Notes under the pieces: model-generated
Seen by the model: the letters and a program-made list of their open reading frames with translations, nothing else
What the model was told of the DNA's origin: nothing
The model's database searches: none
Shown: positions 1 to 8,822 of the stretch, piece after piece
How positions within the stretch are numbered: position 1 is the stretch's first letter
Layout: every line of letters begins with the position of its first letter
Translations under genes and position numbers: made by a program
Origin: an uncultured beta proteobacterium
GTDB taxonomy: Bacteria > Pseudomonadota > Gammaproteobacteria > Burkholderiales > Burkholderiaceae_C
Length of the DNA: 33,384 bases
Direction: 5' to 3'
NCBI GenBank assembly: GCA_903928635.1
Contig: CAIYRQ010000071.1
Span: 1-33,384 of the forward strand

Positions 1-192
1 GCCGAGATGCTGGCCGAGTATGTGCTGGCCATGCGCAAGGGCCTGGGCCTGAAGGCCGTGCTGGGCACGGTGCATGCCTACCCCACGTTCACCGAGGCCA
101 ACAAGTATGCGGCAGGTGTCTGGCAGCGCGCGCATGTGTCCGCTCGGCTGCTGCGCGCGGCGCGCTGGTTTCACGCCTGGCGCCGGGGCTGA
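1..192 (+). CDS. C-terminal fragment of pyridine nucleotide-disulfide oxidoreductase (mercuric reductase/dihydrolipoamide dehydrogenase-like), truncated by window start
   Basis: Frame open from base 1; '...KAVLGTVHAYPTFTEANKYAAGVWQR' resembles the PNDR dimerisation-domain C-terminus. Confidence 0.7.
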   Translation, partial: AEMLAEYVLAMRKGLGLKAVLGTVHAYPTFTEANKYAAGVWQRAHVSARLLRAARWFHAWRRG

Positions 193-229
193 AACGCATC
201 CAACCAGCCCCGACTGCACAATCACCCGA

Positions 230-2566
230 ATGCAAGCTGTCACTTCTCCAATTCTGCGCGACCTCGTTCTGGTGGGAGGGGGCCACAGCCACGTGGGTGT
301 GCTCAAAGCCTTTGCCATGCGGCCGGTGCCCGGTCTGCGCATCACCCTGGTCTGCACCGACGCGCACACGCCCTACTCCGGCATGTTGCCGGGCTACGTG
401 GCGGGCCATTACAGCTTCGACGAGGTGCACCTGGACCTGGTGCGATTGTGTGTATTTGCAGGGGCACGGTTTGTGCGCGCCGAGGTCACGGGCATCGACC
501 ACGCGCGTCGCCAGGTGCTGCTGCGCGACCGCCCTGCGCTGGACTACGACCTGCTGGCCATCAACACCGGCTCCACGCCGCAAACGTCGGCGACACCCGG
601 AGCCGCTGCGCACGCCATCAGCGTCAAACCGATTGCGGCCTTCAACAAGCGCTGGTTGGCGCTGTTGGAGGCAGTGCGCGCGGGCCAAGGGCCCCAACGG
701 ATTGCCGTGGTGGGCGCTGGCGCGGGTGGCGTGGAGGTGTTGCTGTCCATGCAATACCGGCTGCGCGCGGAGCGCAAGGCGCTGGGTTTGAGAGGCCCTG
801 AACCGGAGTTCGCGCTTTTTTCGGCGAGTGCGTCGGTGCTGCCTACCCACAACCCGCGGGTGCAGCGCCGCTTCGCCGCCGTGCTGCAGATGCGCGGGGT
901 GCAGGTGCATACCGGGGTGCGGGTCACACAGGTCAGCGGCGAAGCTGTTCAAGTGCAAGACGCTCAAGCTCCTGCCCAGGACGCGGGGCGCTGGGTACCG
1001 GCTGATGCTGTTTTTTGGGTGACCCAGGCAGGGGGCGGTTCGTGGCTGACTGGCACGGGTTTGGCATTGGACGAGGCTCACTGCATTCGGGTCGACCGCC
1101 ATCTGCAGTCCATCAGCGACCCCCGGATTTTTGCGAGCGGTGACGTCGCACACATGGAGGGCGAAGCCCTTGAAAAAGCCGGTGTGTTTGCCGTGCGCAT
1201 GGGCATGCCGCTGGCGCGCAACCTGCGCAGCGCGTTGCTGGGGCGGCCACTGCAGCCCTACCGCCCGCAGCGCCGCTGGCTGGCCTTGATCAGCACCGGC
1301 GACCGCTACGCCGTGGCCTCGCGCGGCGCCCTGGACTTTGCCGGTGCCTGGGTGTGGCGTTGGAAAGACCATATCGACCGGCGCTTTATGCGGCGCTTCT
1401 CGGACCTGGGTGCAGCCCCTATGGCGAGTCCGTCCCCAGCGCCGGCCACTGCGTTTGCGGACCTGAGCGCTGACGAGACGCTGCAATCCCAGGCCGCCCA
1501 GGCCATGCGCTGTGGCGGCTGCGGCGCCAAGGTGGGCGCCAGTGTGCTTTCGCAAGCGCTGGGGGCACTGCGGCCGCTGCCCAACGCCGATGTGCTGATT
1601 GGACTGGGCGCACCGGACGACGCGGCCGTGGTGCGCGTGCCTCCGGGCAAAGCGCTGGTGCAATCGGTGGATTTTTTCCGGGCTTTTGTGGACGACCCCT
1701 ACCGCTTTGGCCGCATCGCCGCCAACCACGCTCTGGGCGATATGTTCGCCATGGGCGCCCAGGCCCACACCGCCACCGCCGTGGCCACGGTGCCGCCGGG
1801 CCTGGACCGGCAAACCCGCATGCTGCTGTCGCAGATGATGGCAGGCGCCGTCGAGGTGCTGAACGCCGCCGGTTGCACCTTGGTGGGTGGCCACACCGGC
1901 GAAGGCCAGGAACTGGCGCTGGGGTTTGCCGTCAATGGTCTGATCAACATCGACGCCCACGGCACGCTGCAGGGTGTGATGACCAAGGGCGGTATGCAGG
2001 CGGGCGAGGTCATTCTGTTGACCAAACCCCTGGGCACCGGCACCTTGTTTGCTGCCCACGCACTGGGCCAGGCGCGGGGCCGCTGGGTGGAGGCCGCGCT
2101 GGACTGCATGGGCCAGTCCAGCCTGCACGCAGCGCAGATCGTGCAAGCCCACGGTGCCAGCGCCTGCACCGATATCACGGGTTTTGGCCTGCTGGGCCAT
2201 CTGGTGGAAATGGCACAGGCCTCCCGCGTGGAGGTGGCAGTCGACCTGCACGCACTGCCCGTGCTCGAAGGTGCTCTGGACTGCTTGCGGTTGGGCATCT
2301 ACAGCTCGCTACAGACGTCCAACGCGCGCCAAGCCAGCGCCATTGGCAACTTTACGGCCCACCGAGACCACCCGACCAACAAGCCACGACTGGACGTGTT
2401 GTTTGATCCGCAAACGGCTGGCGGCCTGCTGTGCAGTGTGCCGGCCCACCGCGCCGAGGCCTGCTTGCAGGCTTTGCGGGATGCCGGCTATACCCACTCT
2501 GCGGCTGTGGCCCAGGTGCGCGCTGCCAGCGATGCAGCGGCCCCTGTCTGGCTCATGGAACAATAG
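230..2566 (+). CDS. selD: Bifunctional NADH dehydrogenase-like FAD oxidoreductase / selenide, water dikinase (SelD) fusion
   Basis: N-term 'LVLVGGGHSHVGVLKAF' Rossmann motif; C-term 'MRCGGCGAKVGASVL', 'DDAAVV', 'VQSVDFFRAFVDDPYRFGRIAANHALGDMFAMGA', 'DITGFGLLGHLVEM' typical of SelD; ATG at 230 chosen over upstream in-frame starts. Confidence 0.9.
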   Translation: MQAVTSPILRDLVLVGGGHSHVGVLKAFAMRPVPGLRITLVCTDAHTPYSGMLPGYVAGHYSFDEVHLDLVRLCVFAGARFVRAEVTGIDHARRQVLLRDRPALDYDLLAINTGSTPQTSATPGAAAHAISVKPIAAFNKRWLALLEAVRAGQGPQRIAVVGAGAGGVEVLLSMQYRLRAERKALGLRGPEPEFALFSASASVLPTHNPRVQRRFAAVLQMRGVQVHTGVRVTQVSGEAVQVQDAQAPAQDAGRWVPADAVFWVTQAGGGSWLTGTGLALDEAHCIRVDRHLQSISDPRIFASGDVAHMEGEALEKAGVFAVRMGMPLARNLRSALLGRPLQPYRPQRRWLALISTGDRYAVASRGALDFAGAWVWRWKDHIDRRFMRRFSDLGAAPMASPSPAPATAFADLSADETLQSQAAQAMRCGGCGAKVGASVLSQALGALRPLPNADVLIGLGAPDDAAVVRVPPGKALVQSVDFFRAFVDDPYRFGRIAANHALGDMFAMGAQAHTATAVATVPPGLDRQTRMLLSQMMAGAVEVLNAAGCTLVGGHTGEGQELALGFAVNGLINIDAHGTLQGVMTKGGMQAGEVILLTKPLGTGTLFAAHALGQARGRWVEAALDCMGQSSLHAAQIVQAHGASACTDITGFGLLGHLVEMAQASRVEVAVDLHALPVLEGALDCLRLGIYSSLQTSNARQASAIGNFTAHRDHPTNKPRLDVLFDPQTAGGLLCSVPAHRAEACLQALRDAGYTHSAAVAQVRAASDAAAPVWLMEQ

Positions 2567-2571
2567 AGGCC

Positions 2572-3720
2572 ATGACAGGCACCACGACAGAACCGGACAC
2601 CGCAGGGCCCAGCGGTCCCTCAACCGCTTTCCCCGAACTCTTGGAGCTCGCGCCCGCTGCTGCAGTCTCCTACCGCCGCCCCACGCGCTTATTGCTTTGG
2701 GGTGCGGGACCGGCCCATTTGCGGTTTTTGAAATCACTGCAAACCCGTCCGATTGCCCATGCCGAAATCACCCTGTTGACTCAACATAGCCAGGTTTTTT
2801 CGCCGCGTATGCTGGCCCGCTTTATGGCCAACGAGGTGAGCTTGGCGCAGTGCCTGACCGATGTTGCGAACTTGCTCAAAGACACCAATGTCCGTTGGGC
2901 AGGCCGCCAGGGACGGGCCATGGATGCGGATTCCCGCACGGTGTTGCTTGATGACCGTCAGGTCCTGGATTACGACGTTTTGTCCATCAACATCGGCGCC
3001 CAGCCGCACCGCGAGGCGATTGAGCGTGCCATGCCGGGCGCTCGGGAGCATGGTCTTTTTGTTCCACCGATTGAGGGCTTCGTCCAACAGTGGCCCAAAG
3101 TTTGTGACATGGGCCGCAGCCGTGCCTTGCGCATTGCCGTCGTGGGCCATTGTCTGGCTGGTTTTGAATTGGCACTGGCAGTTCGCCAACGCATGCCGAC
3201 GGCAGCCGTCACCTGGATTCCGGCCCCGAACGACCCGCTGCGCGACTATTCAGACACCTTGCACCAGCGCATGCTGGCTACCTTGCGCTCCCACCGCGTC
3301 ACCGTGCTGTACGAGCCGGTCGCGGCGTTTGAGCGGGACGACGTGGTCCTCGCCAGTGGCGCCCGACTGGCCTGTGACGTTCCCCTGCTCGTGCTCTCGC
3401 AGTCCACGCCGGCTTGGCTACAGGACTCCGGCTTGGCTGACAACGCAGAGAGCTCAGTCGCTTTGGATCAGCATCTGCGAATGGACCCCCACCAACGCAG
3501 CACCAGTCACCCTGAAGTGTTTTTCGTCCAAGAGGACAGCCTGGTACTGCCTGGCAATCTGCGCGCCGTGATGCATGCCGAACCCGCCCAATTGCGGGCC
3601 GCCAAGGCGCCGTCAGCGCAATTTCTTTATGCGGGGGCAGACCACGCACTGGCCATGTGGCGCGGCCACTGCATCCAGGGTCGAATGGCAGGCTGGCTTA
3701 AACAACTTTTCAATGCTTAG
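2572..3720 (+). CDS. FAD-dependent oxidoreductase, NDH-2-like, diverged paralog of the N-terminal half of the upstream fusion
   Basis: 'LLLWGAGPAHLRFLKSLQ' and 'RTVLLDDRQVLDYDVLSINIGAQP' align to 'LVLVGGGHSHVGVLKAF' and 'RQVLLRDRPALDYDLLAINTGSTP' upstream; start 5 bp after upstream stop. Confidence 0.8.
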   Translation: MTGTTTEPDTAGPSGPSTAFPELLELAPAAAVSYRRPTRLLLWGAGPAHLRFLKSLQTRPIAHAEITLLTQHSQVFSPRMLARFMANEVSLAQCLTDVANLLKDTNVRWAGRQGRAMDADSRTVLLDDRQVLDYDVLSINIGAQPHREAIERAMPGAREHGLFVPPIEGFVQQWPKVCDMGRSRALRIAVVGHCLAGFELALAVRQRMPTAAVTWIPAPNDPLRDYSDTLHQRMLATLRSHRVTVLYEPVAAFERDDVVLASGARLACDVPLLVLSQSTPAWLQDSGLADNAESSVALDQHLRMDPHQRSTSHPEVFFVQEDSLVLPGNLRAVMHAEPAQLRAAKAPSAQFLYAGADHALAMWRGHCIQGRMAGWLKQLFNA

Positions 3721-3767
3721 CCTGCGCAACCAAACCCTCAGCTCTTACCTCACCACAGGACACTGCT

Positions 3768-4250
3768 ATGCAAACCAATGCCCAAACCGATGACGGCGCC
3801 ATTCACGATGCGGTGCCGGTGCGAAAAGTCGACGCCTTGCTAGACCACTATGCATTGAGCCACACGCACCCCACCAACGAGCTGATTCACTTCATCGCGA
3901 TCCCCGCCATCATGCTGAGCCTGGTTGGAATGATGTTTGCCGTGCACCCCGCCATCGCCGTGTTATTTTTTGCGGCCAGCATGGTCTATTACGCCCGACT
4001 TTCCTGGCGTTTTACCGCCTGCATGCTGCTGGTGTCTTCGGTGATTCTGGCCGCCGTGGATGCTTTGGACGCGCGGGGTCTGCTGCTGCCAGTATCGGTA
4101 GCGGTCTTCGTCATCGCCTGGATTTTTCAATTCATCGGACACCGCCTGGAAGGTAAAAAACCCTCTTTTTTTGAAGATGTGCAGTACCTGTGGGTGGGAC
4201 CGCTGTTTGTCTTGAGCAAGTTATTTTTGCGTTGGGGTGTGCGCTGGTGA
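3768..4250 (+). CDS. Mpo1-like (DUF962/YGL010w) membrane protein
   Basis: 'DHYALSHTHPTNELIHFIAIPAIMLSLVGM...QFIGHRLEGKKPSFFEDVQYLWVGPLFVLSKLF' matches the DUF962 pattern. Confidence 0.85.
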   Translation: MQTNAQTDDGAIHDAVPVRKVDALLDHYALSHTHPTNELIHFIAIPAIMLSLVGMMFAVHPAIAVLFFAASMVYYARLSWRFTACMLLVSSVILAAVDALDARGLLLPVSVAVFVIAWIFQFIGHRLEGKKPSFFEDVQYLWVGPLFVLSKLFLRWGVRW

Positions 4251-6229
4251 AATCGGAAGGCGGCACAGGCTTTGTCGGCTCGCTCAAACGCCGACCTTGG
4301 GCCTTGCTGCGCCAAATCCGCTGGCTGGTCCGCCTTGAGTCGCCCTATTTCTTCGGGGGTATTCGGCCACTGCTTGCGGTATTGGCCGTGTCGCTCATTC
4401 CCGCGCTTTATGTGGTGATTTATCTCTCCAGCCTGTGGGACCCGGTTGCCAATAGCGGAGCTTTGCAAGTGGGTTTGGTGGACCTGGACCAGGGCGTGGT
4501 CTACCGGGAACAGAACGTCAATATGGGGCGGGAACTGTTAGCGCAGCTGGAGCGCAACCCCCGATTCGGCTACATCCGCCTGGACAATGCGGATGCGGCA
4601 CGCCAACAAGTACGCCACGGCACGCTGGCATTTGCGCTCATTATTCCCAGGGACTTCAGTTCCAACGCAGTGCCCGGCGCCCTGCCAGGCGCTGGCAAGC
4701 TGGTGGTGTATGCGTCTGAGGGCAACAGCTTTGAAGGCGCACGCATCGCGCAGCTCTTTGCTGCCGAACTCGGACACAAAGTCAATGAAAGCTTGAACGA
4801 GCAGCGCTGGAACTTGGTGTTGCTAAGTGCAGCCGGCTCCAAAAACAGCGTGGAACGGCTGCGCCAGGCAGCGGCGCAGTTGCATGAAGCTGCTGAACAG
4901 CTCAGCGGTGGCGCCTCGAAAGCCGCCATGGGTGCTGGCGCCCTGAGCAGCAGTGCGGCCCGGCTGAGTGACGGTGTCAGCCAGTTGGGTGGTGGCATGC
5001 GCCAGCTCGCCGGAGGTTTGCGCGCGCTGGATGCCAAGCGCCCCCGAAACTCCGAGCTCACCGCCTTGACCACGGGCGCGGACGCATTGGCCGCCAACCA
5101 GGACGAGCTGCGGAAGGCGCTTCAAAGTTTGCAAGAAGGCAGCCAGGCACTCAACACGGGCGTGGAGGCCTTCAAGAAAGACGCCGACAGCAGCTTGCTG
5201 GTGCGCCCGGCAGTGCGGGACGCCGTGACTGAACTGGCGCGCGGCCTGACTCAGCTCGATAGCGGCCTGCGCGGTGTGGGTGTGGGCCAGCAAAAAATCA
5301 GCGAAGGTGCAGGTCAACTGAGCGCAGGCGTTGGCGCACTGACAAATGGCGTTCGAAGTATGAACGGGGCGATTCGGACCATGGCTGGAAAGTTACCTGA
5401 AGACGCGCAAATCGACAGCCTCTCGGAGGGCGCAAGCGAACTCGCGCGTGCCAGCGCCCTCTTGGCGCAGGCCAACGACAAAATCAGTGGCGCCAGCCGC
5501 GCCATGTTGAGCGGCACTGCGATGCTGGTCAACGCTTTACCCCAAACACAGGATGCGCCCGTGGGCAGCGCACGGGGCTTGGCAAACTCGGTGCAGCCGA
5601 CCCTTGAAGTTGAGGCCAGCGTGCAAAACAGTGGCAGCGGCTTTTCCGCCAACATCATTCCGGCAGCGCTTTGGCTGGGCGCGGGCATCGCCGCATTTTT
5701 GGTCAACCTGCGTGTGCTGCCAAGGGCGGCGCGGCACTTCAACCCGCTGGCACGCCTTATCGGCAAACTCGTGCTGCCGTCTTGCGTGGTGTTGTTACAG
5801 GCGATTTTGGTGCTGATCACTGTGGAATATGTGCTGCACATCAAGGTTATGCAACCGGCGGCCTTGGCCTGCACCGTCATCACCGCTGCACTTGCATTTT
5901 TGTTGATCGTCTGCGCATTCATCCGGCTTTTCGGCGACGCGGGTAAAGCACTGTCCATGCTGTTTCTGGCCGTGCAGCTGTCGTCCTCCGGAGGTGTTTT
6001 GCCGGTCGAACTCAGCGGAACATTTTTCGCCAGCATGAGCCCCTGGCTGCCCATCACCTGGGTGGTCCACGGGCTCAAAGCGAGCCTGTTTGGTGCCTTT
6101 GACGGAGTCTGGCAAACCTCCTGGCACCAGGTGCTCATGGCTGCGGCCATTGCAGCATTGGCAGCCACCGCGCTGGGACGCTGGCGTTACGTGCCACGCA
6201 GCGCACTTCGTCCAGCGCTGGACCTCTAG
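4247..6229 (+). CDS. YhgE/Pip-domain ABC-2-like membrane protein
   Basis: N-terminal TM, long Gly/Ala/Ser/Leu/Gln-rich quasi-repeat region (LSDGVSQLGGGMRQLAGGLRAL etc.), C-terminal ABC-2-type TM cluster; GTG start overlapping upstream TGA (GTGA). Confidence 0.8.
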   Translation: MKSEGGTGFVGSLKRRPWALLRQIRWLVRLESPYFFGGIRPLLAVLAVSLIPALYVVIYLSSLWDPVANSGALQVGLVDLDQGVVYREQNVNMGRELLAQLERNPRFGYIRLDNADAARQQVRHGTLAFALIIPRDFSSNAVPGALPGAGKLVVYASEGNSFEGARIAQLFAAELGHKVNESLNEQRWNLVLLSAAGSKNSVERLRQAAAQLHEAAEQLSGGASKAAMGAGALSSSAARLSDGVSQLGGGMRQLAGGLRALDAKRPRNSELTALTTGADALAANQDELRKALQSLQEGSQALNTGVEAFKKDADSSLLVRPAVRDAVTELARGLTQLDSGLRGVGVGQQKISEGAGQLSAGVGALTNGVRSMNGAIRTMAGKLPEDAQIDSLSEGASELARASALLAQANDKISGASRAMLSGTAMLVNALPQTQDAPVGSARGLANSVQPTLEVEASVQNSGSGFSANIIPAALWLGAGIAAFLVNLRVLPRAARHFNPLARLIGKLVLPSCVVLLQAILVLITVEYVLHIKVMQPAALACTVITAALAFLLIVCAFIRLFGDAGKALSMLFLAVQLSSSGGVLPVELSGTFFASMSPWLPITWVVHGLKASLFGAFDGVWQTSWHQVLMAAAIAALAATALGRWRYVPRSALRPALDL

Positions 6230-6617
6230 CGCCCACGTCGAGCAGCACCGGCTTCGTGCTATCGATACACCCTGTGCGCGGGCTTCCGACTCCGATCAAG
6301 CAATTTTTTTTGCACCTTCAGCGGCCTCTAGCGCACATCAGAGATGACTTGAATTAATATCGGAAAATTAAATCAATAAGTTTCAGTGAATTAATAATGA
6401 GATCCATATTGCGCATAGTCCACATGCCAAACCGGCTCGATTCAGTCCCAAAGCCAGTCGCATTGCGCTACTTGGACAAAGACGCGCAGGGTCACACCCG
6501 GATTCGCGCTCGTACACCCAGCCTCGAGCAAGGAGACAAGCACCGACCCACGTTGCTGGCAGATCTCGTCGCATCCAAAAAACAGGGCTAGTGCAAGGCT
6601 CCTGCGCCAAGACGCCT

Positions 6618-7856
6618 CTAGGGCTGCGATGTCACGATGTCTGCTCCAATGCGGGGCCAGCGGCGGCGCATCCACATCCAAGCGCATAAGCCTACGCCCA
6701 TCATGCCCAAGGACGCGCCCGCCAAGGCCACCGTGGAGTGCATGACCCAGGGGGAAATCAAACCTGCGACGATGCCATTGGCCGTGGAGCCAATAAACAT
6801 TTGCAACGACGAAGCCATGCCCCTGCGATCAGGGTGCAAGTCCAACACCAACAAGGTGACAACGGGCACCATCATCGCCCAGCCAAAGGCAAATATTCCC
6901 AGCGGCAGCAGGGCCCAGGCCACGTGCGCTGTAAATAACACATTGGCCAGAAGATTGAGCACGCCCACGCACAGCATGATGACAAAGCCGTCGCGTATTT
7001 GGCGTTTGGGTGTGCGTTTGCCCGCTGATCTGCCACTGACCCAGGCACCGGCCATGATGCCGGTAATCACCACCAGGAAAAACCAGAAAAACTGCTGGGG
7101 AACCAAGTGCAAGTGCTCACCCAAGAACACGGGTGCGCTCAGCACATACAAAAAAACGCCGTTGAACGGGATGCCGCTGGCCAGCGCCAGCAGCAAAAAC
7201 CGCGGGTCCGCTCCCAGCTGCCAGTAGCCGGCGAGCAGATTTTTTGGATGGAAGTGTTGTCGTTGGCTGGGGTGAAGTGTCTCAGGCAGTAAACGGTAAT
7301 TCGCCACCCCCAGCAGCAGTCCAACCGCCGTCAGAAACCAAAATATTGCGTGCCACGTGCTGTGAATCAAGAGCCATCCGCCCAGCAGCGGCGCGATGGC
7401 GGGCGCCAAACCAAAAAAGATGGTGATCTGGCTCATGACCTTTTGTGCATCCTGAGGCGCATACATATCGCGCACCACGGCCCTTGCGATGACGATGCCG
7501 GCACCGGTCGACAAGCCCTGCAATCCGCGGAAAAAAATCAACTGTCCTATGCTTTGTGAAAGAGCACACCCTGCGGAGGCCAGGGTGAATACCGCCAAGC
7601 CCCACAAGACCACGGGGCGCCGCCCAAAGCTGTCCGAGATTGCGCCATGAAACAGCGCCATGAAGGCGAAGCACAGCAAATAGGCCGATAGCGTTTGCTG
7701 CATTTGCAGCGGCGTGGCGCCCAACGAGGCTGAAATGCCGGAGAAAGCGGGCAAATACGTGTCAATCGAGAACGGGCCCAGCATGCCCAGTGCCGCCAGC
7801 AGAATGGCAAACGTCCATTTTGGAAGGCGCCACAGGGTGTCTGCTTGGGGATGCAT
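6618..7856 (-). CDS. Bcr/CflA-family multidrug efflux MFS transporter
   Basis: 'GMLGPFSIDTYLPAFSGISASLGATPLQMQQTLSAYLL...GAISDSFGRRPVVLWGL' is Bcr/CflA-like. Confidence 0.88.
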   Translation of the reverse strand: MHPQADTLWRLPKWTFAILLAALGMLGPFSIDTYLPAFSGISASLGATPLQMQQTLSAYLLCFAFMALFHGAISDSFGRRPVVLWGLAVFTLASAGCALSQSIGQLIFFRGLQGLSTGAGIVIARAVVRDMYAPQDAQKVMSQITIFFGLAPAIAPLLGGWLLIHSTWHAIFWFLTAVGLLLGVANYRLLPETLHPSQRQHFHPKNLLAGYWQLGADPRFLLLALASGIPFNGVFLYVLSAPVFLGEHLHLVPQQFFWFFLVVITGIMAGAWVSGRSAGKRTPKRQIRDGFVIMLCVGVLNLLANVLFTAHVAWALLPLGIFAFGWAMMVPVVTLLVLDLHPDRRGMASSLQMFIGSTANGIVAGLISPWVMHSTVALAGASLGMMGVGLCAWMWMRRRWPRIGADIVTSQP

Positions 7857-7873
7857 AGGAGTCCGAGGGGCAA

Positions 7874-8800
7874 TCAGGGTTGAACAGTGGCAGGACAGGC
7901 TGGCAGCCACCGCCCGCCAAATACATTGAGCAGCAGACCCGCCATCAGCAAGCCGCCGCCCGCCAAGTGCACGGGTTGCAGCGCCTCCCCAAATATCACC
8001 CATCCGCTGGACAGGCCCACCAGAGGCACGAGCAAGCTAAAAGGCGCCACCCGGTTGGCCGGATAGCGCTGCAGCATGCGGGTCCATACCCCGTAGCCAA
8101 ACAAGGTGGCGCCCCACGACAGGTAGACCAGCGCCGCAAGCGACGCCCCGCGAAAGCTCATCAATGCCTCTGCCATGGCCTGGGTCCCTTCAAGCCACAC
8201 CGACAGCAGCAAAAAGGGAACGGGCGGCACCAGGCTGGCCCACACCACAAACGCTTGTTGGTCGAAGGGCGCAAAGCGCGCCAATTTGCGCGTCACGATG
8301 TTGCCGGCTGCCCACATGAGCGCAGCCGCCACCGTCAACGCAAATCCAAGCAGCGGCATGCTGAGGCCATGGGCGCTGCCAATGAGCACCAGCCCTGCGC
8401 CGGCCAGCACCAAGCCCGCGAGCTGGTGGCGCTGCCAGCGCTCTTGGAGCCAGAGCGCCGCAAACACCATGGTGAAAAATGCCTGCGACTGCAGGACCAA
8501 AGACGCCAGGCCCGACGGCATGCCCAAGTGGATAGCAGAAAACAAAAATGCAAATTGTCCCACCGAGATGCTGAGGCCATAGGCGAGGTACCAGCGCAGT
8601 GGCAGCTTGGGTGCTTTGAAAAAAAGCAGCGCCGGAAATGCCGCCAGCATGAACCGCAATGCCCCAAGAAACAAGGGAGGGATACCGGCGACGCCGATCT
8701 TGATGGCGGCGAAGTTCATGCCCCAGACTACCACCACCAGCATCAAGAGCCCGAAGTCGCGCGGGGTAACAGAAGTGTGGGCGGTGGATAAATCGGGCAT
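7874..8800 (-). CDS. EamA/DMT-superfamily permease
   Basis: Multiple TM segments, 'VVVWGMNFAAIKIG' N-terminus, duplicated EamA architecture; ATG at 8800 chosen. Confidence 0.85.
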   Translation of the reverse strand: MPDLSTAHTSVTPRDFGLLMLVVVVWGMNFAAIKIGVAGIPPLFLGALRFMLAAFPALLFFKAPKLPLRWYLAYGLSISVGQFAFLFSAIHLGMPSGLASLVLQSQAFFTMVFAALWLQERWQRHQLAGLVLAGAGLVLIGSAHGLSMPLLGFALTVAAALMWAAGNIVTRKLARFAPFDQQAFVVWASLVPPVPFLLLSVWLEGTQAMAEALMSFRGASLAALVYLSWGATLFGYGVWTRMLQRYPANRVAPFSLLVPLVGLSSGWVIFGEALQPVHLAGGGLLMAGLLLNVFGGRWLPACPATVQP

Positions 8801-8822
8801 GGAAGCCCGCGAGTATCCCCTA

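Noticed and set aside
89-2251. 720-aa minus-strand ORF antisense to the SelD fusion
   Set aside because: Low-complexity His/Gln/Arg-rich translation, opposite strand of a clearly coding gene; high-GC antisense artefact
6397-6591. 64-aa ORF in the YhgE-MFS intergenic gap
   Set aside because: No domain resemblance, no clear SD, and overlapped by an equally plausible minus-strand ORF; coding status unsupported
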